A stretch of DNA of 5,244 bases from Verrucomicrobiota bacterium (GTDB lineage: Bacteria; Verrucomicrobiota; Verrucomicrobiia; Limisphaerales; JAFMIX01). Positions 1-5,244 of the stretch are shown here, piece after piece. The stretch is taken from positions 435 through 5,678 of the forward strand of contig JAPLTZ010000157.1 of the NCBI GenBank assembly GCA_026397895.1, given 5' to 3'. A model generated the notes under the pieces. It saw only the letters and a list, made by a program, of their open reading frames with translations. It did no database searches and was not told the DNA's origin. Position numbers and translations under genes: made by a program. How positions within the stretch are numbered: the stretch's first letter is position 1; each line of letters starts with the position of its first letter.

Positions 1-189
1 GGCGCGACCGGCTGGAAACTCCAGCACGTTTCCGACATGAAACTCCGCGCCTTCATCCCGCCCGGCGAACTGCTCGAACTCGAAGTCAAACTCACCGGCA
101 TCGAAGGCAACACCGCCAACATCAGCGTGGAATCTCGCCGCAACAAACGCCCCGTCGGCGCGGCGCAAGTCGCGCTCGTGGCGGTTTAA
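1..189 (+). CDS. Partial hot-dog-fold dehydratase-like protein (C-terminus)
   Basis: The reading frame is open from the first base and stops with TAA at 187-189, leaving 62 C-terminal residues; the start lies outside the window. The visible part has a KLRAFIPPGELLELEVKL stretch followed by alternating strands (NTANISVESRR, GAAQVALVAV). This fits the last strands of FabZ/FabA-like or ApeI/ApeP-like hot-dog proteins, where a 'P-G-x-x-L-x-L-E' turn precedes the long C-terminal beta strands. Such proteins dehydrate 3-hydroxyacyl-ACP, or act as thioesterases. The catalytic His/Glu region would be upstream and is not visible, so dehydratase activity is inferred from this fold signature and from the two ketosynthase genes that follow. 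A hot-dog thioesterase is the main alternative. Confidence 0.62.
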   Translation, partial: GATGWKLQHVSDMKLRAFIPPGELLELEVKLTGIEGNTANISVESRRNKRPVGAAQVALVAV

Positions 190-196
190 TCTGGGA

Positions 197-217
197 GGGT
201 CGGCATGTTGCCGACCC
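197..217. repeat. Perfect hairpin, 9-bp stem
   Basis: GGGTCGGCA (197-205), a TGT loop, then TGCCGACCC (209-217) form a perfect inverted repeat just after the dehydratase-like stop codon. No T-run follows, so it is not a canonical intrinsic terminator. It could act as a transcript-stabilising stem or be part of a dispersed palindromic repeat together with the neighbouring hairpin. Confidence 0.8.
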
Positions 218-228
218 AAATCCAAATC

Positions 229-251
229 AGGGACGGCGACACGCCGTCCTT
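229..251. repeat. Perfect hairpin, 8-bp core stem
   Basis: GGACGGCG (231-238), an ACA loop, then CGCCGTCC (242-249) form a perfect inverted repeat. It extends outward by a G-T wobble (230/250) and an A-T pair (229/251). It lies 13 bases after the first core hairpin and shares its design: a GC-rich stem with a 3-nt loop. The rest of the gap up to position 305 shows no clear promoter or terminator. Confidence 0.8.
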
Positions 252-305
252 CCCGGCAATCTTAGGCTTTCCTAGCGGCGTTTCTTGCGCCATCGTTTCC
301 GGCGC

Positions 306-1604
306 ATGAAGCAGAAACGTCGCATCGCCATCACCGGCATCGGCATGGTCACGCCCGTCGGCAACGACGCGCCCACCACCTGGGCGGCGTTGCGCGCCGG
401 CAGGAGCGGCCTTGGCAAAATCCGGCACTTCGACGCCAGCGGCTTTCCCGTCCGCATCGGCGCGGAAGTGAAAAATTTTGAGCTGCCCGCCGCCATTGCC
501 AACTCCAAACACGTCAAGTTCGCGGCGCGCTCCCATCGCTTCGCGCTCGCCGCCGCCGAGGAAGCGCTGGCCGACGCCGGCATCCGTCCGCAATCCGATA
601 ACTCCCACCGCTGGGGCTTCTGCGTGGGCGCGGGCATGATGGGCATGGATTATTCCGACATCGAAACCACCCACCGCTCCTGCGCCAACGCCGACGGCGA
701 ATTCCAGCCCGACGGCCTGTTCGATCCGAAATATCCCGCCGACCCCGTCACGTTCTGCCGCTCGCAGACGAACGCCGGGCTCGCACTGCTCGTTCAGCAG
801 TTCGGCATCCGCGGCTACGCCACCGCCGTCCACACCGCCTGCGCGAGCGGCGGCCAGGCCATCGGCACCGCGCTCAAGGCCATGCGCCGCGGCCACGCCG
901 ATTACATGCTCGCCGGCGGTTTCGACTCGATGCTGAATCCCATCGGCCTCTCCTCGTTCTGCCTGCTCGGCGCGCTCTGCGCCGACAACGACACGCCGGA
1001 AAAGGCCAGCCGCCCGTTCGACGCCACCCGCGCCGGCTTCGTCCTCGGCGAAGGCGCGGGCTTCCTCGTCCTCGAAGACTGGGACGCGGCCAAGAAGCGC
1101 GGCGCGAAAATCTACGCCGAACTCGCCGGCGATGGAAATTCCTGCAGCAGCTACCGCATCACCGATTCGCCGCCCAACGGCGACGGGCCCATCCAAGCCA
1201 TCCAGCAGGCGCTCGCCGATGCTGGCGCGCGGCCCGAGGACATTGATTACGTGAACGCCCACGGCACTTCCACGATGATGAACGACCGCAGCGAATGCGC
1301 CGCCCTGCGCGGCGTCTTCGGCGACGACATCCAGCGCGTGGCCGTGAGTTCCACCAAGAGCTGCATGGGGCATCTCATCGCGGCGGCGGGCGCGGTCGAA
1401 GCCGGTGTCTGCGCGCTGGCCATCCGCGACGGCATCGCGCCCGTCAACGCCAACCACGAAAATCCCGATCCCGACTGCAACGTGAACATCGTCCGCGGCC
1501 AATCGCGCCCGCTGAAAATCCGCACCGCCCTCTCCAACTCGCTGGGCTTCGGCGGCTCGAACAGCTCGCTGGTTTTCCGGCATCCCGACGAGGTGAAAGC
1601 ATGA
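306..1604 (+). CDS. Beta-ketoacyl-ACP synthase (KS1, FabF-like)
   Basis: This 432-residue protein has the usual length for a KAS II-type condensing enzyme, which extends an ACP-bound acyl chain by decarboxylative Claisen condensation in the cytoplasm. The N-terminus reads RRIAITGIGMVTPVGND, the classic KS opening. The catalytic Cys179 lies in HTACASGG, His319 in NAHGTST, Lys351 in SSTKS and His356 in GHLIAAAGA, giving a complete Cys-His-His set. RPFD (236-239), the LGEGAGFLVLE stretch and the C-terminal GFGGSN loop are also present. I chose ATG 306; an in-frame TTG at 285 would add only MRHRFRR and is less likely. No clear Shine-Dalgarno sequence precedes it. It follows a dehydratase-like gene and precedes a second KS, so a role in a dedicated polyene/fatty-acyl pathway is more likely than housekeeping lipid synthesis. 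That pathway assignment is inference. Confidence 0.93.
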   Translation: MKQKRRIAITGIGMVTPVGNDAPTTWAALRAGRSGLGKIRHFDASGFPVRIGAEVKNFELPAAIANSKHVKFAARSHRFALAAAEEALADAGIRPQSDNSHRWGFCVGAGMMGMDYSDIETTHRSCANADGEFQPDGLFDPKYPADPVTFCRSQTNAGLALLVQQFGIRGYATAVHTACASGGQAIGTALKAMRRGHADYMLAGGFDSMLNPIGLSSFCLLGALCADNDTPEKASRPFDATRAGFVLGEGAGFLVLEDWDAAKKRGAKIYAELAGDGNSCSSYRITDSPPNGDGPIQAIQQALADAGARPEDIDYVNAHGTSTMMNDRSECAALRGVFGDDIQRVAVSSTKSCMGHLIAAAGAVEAGVCALAIRDGIAPVNANHENPDPDCNVNIVRGQSRPLKIRTALSNSLGFGGSNSSLVFRHPDEVKA

Positions 1605-1634
1605 ACCCGCATCTTGCAACCGGTTTGACCTTCG

Positions 1635-1720
1635 TAATCTTACTCTTAATCCTAATCCTAATCCCTGCCCCGAAAACGGAAACGGCGAGATTACGAGCAG
1701 GATTACGATTAGGATTAGGA
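1635..1720. repeat. Long inverted repeat built of 6-bp units
   Basis: The left arm (1635-1664) is five hexamers: TAATCT, TACTCT, then TAATCC three times. The right arm (1689-1718) is five hexamers in reverse-complement style: GATTAC, GAGCAG, GATTAC, GATTAG, GATTAG. Positions 1644-1668 pair with 1697-1720 in about 24 base pairs, with one mismatch (1658/1706), one wobble (1646/1718) and one bulged C (1665), around a loop of about 28 nt. The element lies between the KS1 stop and the KS2 ribosome binding site. It is markedly AT-richer than the genes around it, which suggests a mobile or dispersed palindromic repeat. No transposase is present. Confidence 0.85.
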
Positions 1721-1770
1721 CGCCTGCCAAAACCCGCACGCTTGCCCGTGCTCAATGGCTGCGTTTCTTG

Positions 1771-1775
1771 GGAGG
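1771..1775 (+). promoter_or_regulatory. Shine-Dalgarno site for KS2
   Basis: GGAGG at 1771-1775 lies 7 nt before ATG 1783. It is the only strong ribosome binding site visible in the cluster and it fixes the KS2 start. KS1 and the downstream genes have no equally clear site. Confidence 0.8.
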
Positions 1776-1782
1776 CTTTTTC

Positions 1783-2957
1783 ATGAGCACCAAAACTTCC
1801 ATCGCCATCACCGGCTGCGGAGCGGTCTGCGGCGCGGGCCTGGGCACCGACGAAATCTGGAGCGCCATCCTCGCCGGCAAATCCGCCGTCGGCCCCATCG
1901 AACAATGGGACGCCGCGAACTGGCCCGTGAAGATTTCCGCCGAAGTCCGCAACGTGGACAACCGCACGCTCGTGGAGGACCGCAAGCTGCACAAGATGAT
2001 TTCGCGCACCGACATGTTCGGCCTCTGCGCCGCGCACCAGGCCGTGCAGCAGTCCGGCCTGCTCACCCACCGCGACACGCTCGCCGACGACGCGAAGACG
2101 AAATTCAACGACCGCACAGATCGGAAGAGCGTCGTAACCCGATGTGGCTGTTGAAAAATCTGCCGAACAACGTCCTCTGCCACGTCGGCATCCGCTACAA
2201 CTTCAAAGGCACGAACGCCTGCATCACCAACCAATGCGTCGGCGGCGTCATGGCCGTGGCCGAAGCCGCCGCCGCGCTGCGCTACGACGAGGCCGAGCGC
2301 GCCAGCGTCACCGCGCACGACACGCCGTTCGAGCCCGAGACCGTCGCCGGCTACCACAAGCTCGGTCTGCTCGCGCGCGAGGCGCTGCGGCCATTCGACC
2401 GCGACCGCTCCGGCACCGTCTTCGGCGAAGGTGCGGCGTCCGTCGTCCTGGAAAAAACTTCCGAGGCGAATGCGCGCGGTGCAACCATCCTCGGCGAATT
2501 TCTCGGCAGCGGCTGCGTCACGGAAGCCGCCGGCATCCTCGACCTCCGCCCTGACGGCGATGGCGTGAGCCGCGCCATCGAACTCGCGCTTGCCGATGCC
2601 GGCCTCACCGCCGGCGACGTCGGCATGATCGTCGCCCACGGCAACGCCACGCGCGCCTCGGACGCCTCCGAAGCGGCGGGCATCCTCCGCGTGTTCGGGA
2701 ATAACGCACCGCCCGTCACCGGCTTCAAGTGGGCGGTCGGCCACCTCATCGCCGCGAGCGGCGCGCTCGACCTCGTGCTGGCACTGCACGCGCTGCGCGA
2801 GAAAATTGTTCCCGGCATCGCAACCTTGAGCACCGTTGACCCGGAGTTTGCCGCCCTGCCCGTCTCGGCCCAACCGCAGAGACCGCGCAGCAACGTGGCG
2901 CTCATCATCTGCCGCGGCTTCGGCGGCATGAACGTGGCGCTGCTCGTGCGCGCCTGA
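1783..2957 (+). CDS. Second beta-ketoacyl synthase family gene (KS2), broken by adapter sequence
   Basis: ATG 1783 follows a good ribosome binding site. The first part (1783-2117) reads MSTKTSIAITGCGAVCGAG and ends in FNDRT. The second part resumes at 2136 in another frame as NPMWLLKNLPNN and runs to TGA 2955-2957. Between them lie 18 bases of adapter. By alignment with KS1, about 42 residues are missing; adding them to the roughly 111 and 273 residues present gives a normal KS length near 425. An ungapped alignment with KS1 puts Cys (TGC 2235-2237, in TNQCVGG) at the nucleophile position. His is present in VAHGN (2637-2639) and GHLIAASGA (2742-2744), and Lys in GFKWAVGH (2727-2729). The RPFDRDRSG and VFGEGA motifs and the terminal GFGGMN are retained. 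It is probably the partner of KS1, as an active KS or a chain-length-factor-like subunit. The break is best explained as an assembly artefact and not as a pseudogene. Confidence 0.88.
2118..2135 (+). other. Illumina TruSeq adapter remnant
   Basis: AGATCGGAAGAGCGTCGT is identical to the first 18 bases of the TruSeq read-2 read-through adapter. It lies inside a conserved gene, exactly where the frame changes and conserved KS sequence is missing. The flanks are genuine KS2 coding sequence (…FNDRT before, NPMWLL… after). An 18-base exact match at a frame break is very unlikely by chance, so this is contaminating library sequence left in the assembly. Confidence 0.95.
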
Positions 2958-2962
2958 CGGTT

Positions 2963-4174
2963 ATGCAGGCGGATGCTCCATCCTCCTCCCGCTGCGGTCT
3001 CGACACCGTCGAGATTCCGCGCATGGAAAAATTCCTCGCCGGCACGCCACCCGACCAGCTCGCGAAACTTTTCTCCGCCACCGAACTTGCCGATGCCGGC
3101 AACGGCCCGCGCCGCGTCGAGAGCCTCGCCGCGCGGTTCGCGGCGAAGGAAGCGTGCTGCAAACTTTTCCCGCGCGAGACGGCGCTGGGCACGCTCCAGC
3201 CGCACGATTTCTCCGTCCGCCGCAATGCCTACGGCGCGCCGGAGATCGAGTTGAGCGCGAATGCGTGCGCCGTGCTGGACCGGCATCGCATCGAGAAGTT
3301 ACAGGTTTCGCTAACACACACAGCAGCCAGCGCCTCAGCGGTGGCGCTGGCCGAGCCGGCGCGGCTGGACGTGCCGTGGTTCGGCAAATGGTGTTATTAC
3401 CTGCTCCCGTTCCGTCGCGGCGTGGCGATGGGGAATCTGCGCCGCGTGTTCGGCGACGTTCTTCCGGAAACGGAAATCGTGCGGCTGGCGCAAGCTTACT
3501 ACGGCCATTACCTCCGCTGCCTGATGGAGTTCGTGAAGCTGCCGCTGATGTCGCCGGCGCGGAAAAAGAAGTTCATCCGCGTGGAGAACATGGAGTCGCC
3601 CATCGAAGCACACAAAAAAGGCAAGGGCCTGATTCTGCTCACGGGACATTTCGGCAACTGGGAGGTCTCGACGGTGGCGGGCATCGGACAATTCCCGCAG
3701 TTCAAGGGTCTGTTCCATTTCGTGCGCCGCCCGCTGAAGCCGCAACTGCTGAATAATCTTGTGACACGCCGTTTTCGCAAGGCCGGTTTCGGCACGATCG
3801 CCAAGCGCGGTTCGCTCGACCAGATTCTCGACCTGCTCGCCGGCGGCGCGATCGTGGTTTACGTCTTCGACCAGCACGCGAGCGGCAAGGAAGGTGTGGC
3901 GGTGGATTTCTTTGGGCACCCGGCAAACACCTTCAAGAGTCCCGCGCTCATCGCGATGAGCAGCGGCGCGCCGGTGATTCCGGCTTCAAGCTGGCGCGAG
4001 CCGGACGGCACGCATGTGCTGCGCTTTGAAGACCCGCTGGAATTCGCCGAGTCCGAGAGCGGCGGCGAAGCCATCCGGGCGAACACGCGCGCCCTCAACG
4101 CCGCCATCGAACGCATGCTGCTGCGGCATCCCGAGCAATGGATCTGGATGCACAAGCGGTGGAAACCACGCTGA
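2963..4174 (+). CDS. Holo-ACP synthase / LpxL-family acyltransferase fusion
   Basis: A 403-residue protein with two domains. Residues 11-130 resemble AcpS-type 4'-phosphopantetheinyl transferases, which convert apo- to holo-ACP. CGLDTVEI carries the Mg-binding Asp14, FAAKEACCK carries Glu63, and VSLTHT (115-120) followed by AASASAVALAE matches the 'SlSHt…AvA' end of the family. Residues about 137-403 resemble the LpxL/LpxM/HtrB lysophospholipid acyltransferase family. GHFGNWE carries the HX4E catalytic pair His229/Glu234, and FDQHASGKEGVAVDFFG and HPEQWIWMHKRW are family signatures. The acyltransferase part is about 270 residues and seems to lack the long hydrophobic N-terminus of free-standing enzymes. 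No stop or obvious internal start separates the domains. ATG 2963 is 5 nt after the KS2 stop, so the genes are probably co-transcribed. The first domain would activate the cluster's ACP and the second would move the acyl chain to a lipid acceptor; the acceptor is unknown. Confidence 0.87.
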   Translation: MQADAPSSSRCGLDTVEIPRMEKFLAGTPPDQLAKLFSATELADAGNGPRRVESLAARFAAKEACCKLFPRETALGTLQPHDFSVRRNAYGAPEIELSANACAVLDRHRIEKLQVSLTHTAASASAVALAEPARLDVPWFGKWCYYLLPFRRGVAMGNLRRVFGDVLPETEIVRLAQAYYGHYLRCLMEFVKLPLMSPARKKKFIRVENMESPIEAHKKGKGLILLTGHFGNWEVSTVAGIGQFPQFKGLFHFVRRPLKPQLLNNLVTRRFRKAGFGTIAKRGSLDQILDLLAGGAIVVYVFDQHASGKEGVAVDFFGHPANTFKSPALIAMSSGAPVIPASSWREPDGTHVLRFEDPLEFAESESGGEAIRANTRALNAAIERMLLRHPEQWIWMHKRWKPR

Positions 4175-4182
4175 ACTGACTT

Positions 4183-4957
4183 GTGAAACCGATTCGACTG
4201 ACCCGATTCGCCGGCGTCGCGCTGGCGGTGCTGCTGTTCGCCGCCCGCGCCGGGGCGCAGCCGGATGCCGCGGCTGTCGCGGCGAAGCTGGATTCGCTCC
4301 AACCGGTTCTCGCGAAGGAACTGACTGCGGACTTGCAGCGCAACACATCCCAGAGTTGACCGCGAAAAACTTCGATGCCGGCCAGACCGGGCGCGAAAAA
4401 AACAGGCTCGCCGACTTCGCCGTCGTCTGCGGCACGAACACCATCGAGATTTCCGTCAAGGCGGCGCGCAAGTCGGGAAACCCGGAGAACGACATGGGCA
4501 CGTTCCACGATCATCCCACGCGCGAAAAGCTGTTTGCCGCGTCCTTCACGGTCTGGGTGCGCTATGACGATTCGACCAAAGACGCCATCCGCTGCGACCG
4601 CGTGTTCTTCGACCGCACCTGGCGTTTCGTCGGCAAATCCACACTGGTGGACGGCGTGAAGTATCGCAAGAAGGATGGCAACATGCGGCCCAAGCCATGG
4701 GCGATGTTCGATGCGGGCGAGACATTCTGGAAAACCGAGGCGGAGTTCGAGGCGGCAGTGAAACGTGCCGAGGCTTTCCGCGCAAACGAGGTGGTAAGCG
4801 AGCGCCTGAAGGAATTGAGCGAGGCCGACCAAAACGCGCCGAGGCGTTCCGCGCAAACGAGGTGGTGGGCGAACGCCTGAAGGAATTGAGCGAGGCCGAC
4901 CAACGCGTGCTCTACGAACGGTTGCGGGAGAAATTCGCCGCGCCGGCCAAACCGTAG
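4183..4957 (+). pseudogene. Secreted protein of unknown function, frame-broken twice
   Basis: GTG 4183, 8 nt after the acyltransferase stop, opens a clear signal peptide: KPIRLTR, hydrophobic FAGVALAVLLFAA, and an AGA|Q cleavage site near residue 25. This frame stops at 4357-4359. Coding resumes in another frame from about 4345 (HIPELTAKNFDAGQTGREKN) and runs through FTVWVRYDD, RVFFDRTWRFVGKSTLVDG and KKDGNMRPKPWAMFD to ERLKELSEADQ. A 71-nt duplication at 4761-4902 shifts the frame again, and the gene ends as DQRVLYERLREKFAAPAKP with TAG 4955-4957. Adding one base near 4345 and removing one copy gives 705 nt, i.e. 234 residues. I do not recognise the family. The mature part looks periplasmic, with a charged helical C-terminus. 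It may be a real gene damaged by assembly or a decaying gene; I favour the former because the adapter shows this contig has errors. Confidence 0.65.
4761..4902. repeat. 71-nt imperfect tandem duplication
   Basis: Copy A is 4761-4831 and copy B is 4832-4902, with 66 of 71 bases identical. Each copy encodes KRAEAFRANEVV(S/G)ERLKELSEADQ in its own frame. Four of the five differences are synonymous (CGT/CGC, GCT/GCG, GTA/GTG, GAG/GAA) and one changes Ser to Gly. Because 71 is not a multiple of three, the duplication shifts the downstream frame. Confidence 0.95.
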
Positions 4958-4958
4958 T

Positions 4959-5244
4959 TCACAAGCGCGAAATCTTTTCCAGCAGCGCGGTCGTGGACTT
5001 GCCGCTCACGAACGGCGCGAACACAATCTTCCCGCCGCATTCGTTGACCACGCGGACTTCGTCGGGCGGCAGCGTGTTCAGGTTCAGGTCACCGCTCTTC
5101 ACATAGATGTCCGGCTGCGCGAGCGCGAGGAACTTCGCCGCCGTGCGCTCACCGAAAATACACACGCCATCCACGCTCGCCAGCGCGGCGAGCAGCAGCG
5201 CGCGGTCGGCTTCGGTGTTCACGGGACGCGACGGGCCTTTGTTC
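4959..5244 (-). CDS. rfaE2: Partial RfaE2/HldE-like heptose-phosphate nucleotidyltransferase (C-terminus)
   Basis: The minus-strand frame is open from the right edge and stops with TGA (complement of 4959-4961), giving 94 C-terminal residues. The sequence NKGPSRPVNTEADRALLLAAL matches the 'LKGPxRPxNxEADRAxxLAAL' region of the cytidylyltransferase-like fold enzymes that activate D-glycero-beta-D-manno-heptose 1-phosphate with ATP to ADP-heptose for LPS inner core. PDIYVKSGD and the final FVSGKSTTALLEKI are also typical. The GTG at 5222 is not the start; it is the Val within SRPVN. Whether the full protein is the single-domain RfaE2 or the kinase-fused HldE cannot be told from this end. Its stop is 1 nt from that of the convergent secreted-protein gene, so no separate terminator fits between them. 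A glycerol-3-phosphate cytidylyltransferase-like relative is a less likely alternative. Confidence 0.82.
   Translation of the reverse strand, partial: NKGPSRPVNTEADRALLLAALASVDGVCIFGERTAAKFLALAQPDIYVKSGDLNLNTLPPDEVRVVNECGGKIVFAPFVSGKSTTALLEKISRL

Noticed and set aside
197..251. Rho-independent terminator
   Set aside because: The stems are strong, but neither is followed by a run of T, and same-strand cluster genes continue downstream.
285..305. TTG start for KS1 at 285
   Set aside because: It adds only a short Arg-rich extension not typical of KS enzymes; ATG 306 gives the standard N-terminus.
1635..1718. CRISPR-like array
   Set aside because: The repeat units are 6 bp, contiguous and inverted between arms, with no unique spacers and no cas genes.
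186..1739. Long minus-strand open frame (517 codons) opposite KS1
   Set aside because: It is a shadow of the GC-rich KS1 codons, with Ala/Gly/Arg/Val-rich low-complexity sequence and no domain, and it runs across both intergenic palindromes. KS1 on the other strand is unmistakable.
2118..2135. Recombination site or small insertion element inside KS2
   Set aside because: The bases match a sequencing adapter exactly, which is a far simpler explanation than a biological insertion.
1752..2873. Minus-strand open frame (373 codons) opposite KS2
   Set aside because: It reads through the adapter bases and shows no recognisable motif; the + strand carries all the KS motifs.
5220..5222. GTG start of an 87-residue minus-strand gene
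   Set aside because: The frame continues upstream to the window edge with the conserved NKGPSRPVN motif, so the gene is longer and truncated by the window.

Overview
The window looks like part of a type II fatty-acid/polyketide-style cluster from a Gram-negative bacterium of high GC content. On the + strand, in order, it holds the tail of a hot-dog-fold dehydratase-like protein, an intact ketosynthase (KS1), a second ketosynthase-family gene (KS2), a fusion of holo-ACP synthase with an LpxL/HtrB-type acyltransferase, and a small secreted protein. A convergent minus-strand gene at the right end is the C-terminal part of a heptose-phosphate nucleotidyltransferase (RfaE2/HldE-like). Tandem KS genes next to a dehydratase, a phosphopantetheinyl transferase and a lysophospholipid-type acyltransferase resemble aryl-polyene/flexirubin-type pigment clusters. 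Heptose synthesis points to a Gram-negative cell. The codon style and the hexamer-built palindromic repeats suggest Verrucomicrobiota to me, but this is a weak inference.

Layout: 1-189 end of the dehydratase-like gene; 190-305 gap with two perfect hairpins; 306-1604 KS1; 1605-1782 gap with a long inverted repeat built from 6-bp units; 1783-2957 KS2, broken; 2963-4174 AcpS-LpxL fusion; 4183-4957 secreted protein, broken; 4959-5244 RfaE2-like, minus strand, running off the edge. From KS2 on, the + strand genes are 5-8 nt apart and are probably co-transcribed. The only roomy gaps flank KS1, and both are filled with palindromes.

The most important observation concerns data quality. Positions 2118-2135 are an exact 18-base match to the start of the Illumina TruSeq read-2 adapter. 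It sits where KS2 changes frame and loses roughly 40 residues, so KS2 is most likely broken by the assembly and not in the organism. The secreted-protein gene also carries a 71-nt imperfect tandem duplication, whose copies differ mostly at synonymous sites as strain alleles would, and a separate 1-nt frameshift. Adding one base and removing one 71-nt copy restores an open frame of 235 codons including the stop. The contig is therefore probably a short-read, possibly metagenomic, assembly with local errors.

Proposed joint role: PPTase-activated acyl carrier proteins (outside the window) carry chains extended by KS1/KS2 and dehydrated by the upstream hot-dog protein. The LpxL-like domain would then transfer the finished acyl or polyene chain to a lipid acceptor at the membrane. 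I see no evidence of a CRISPR array, tRNA, rRNA or transposase gene.
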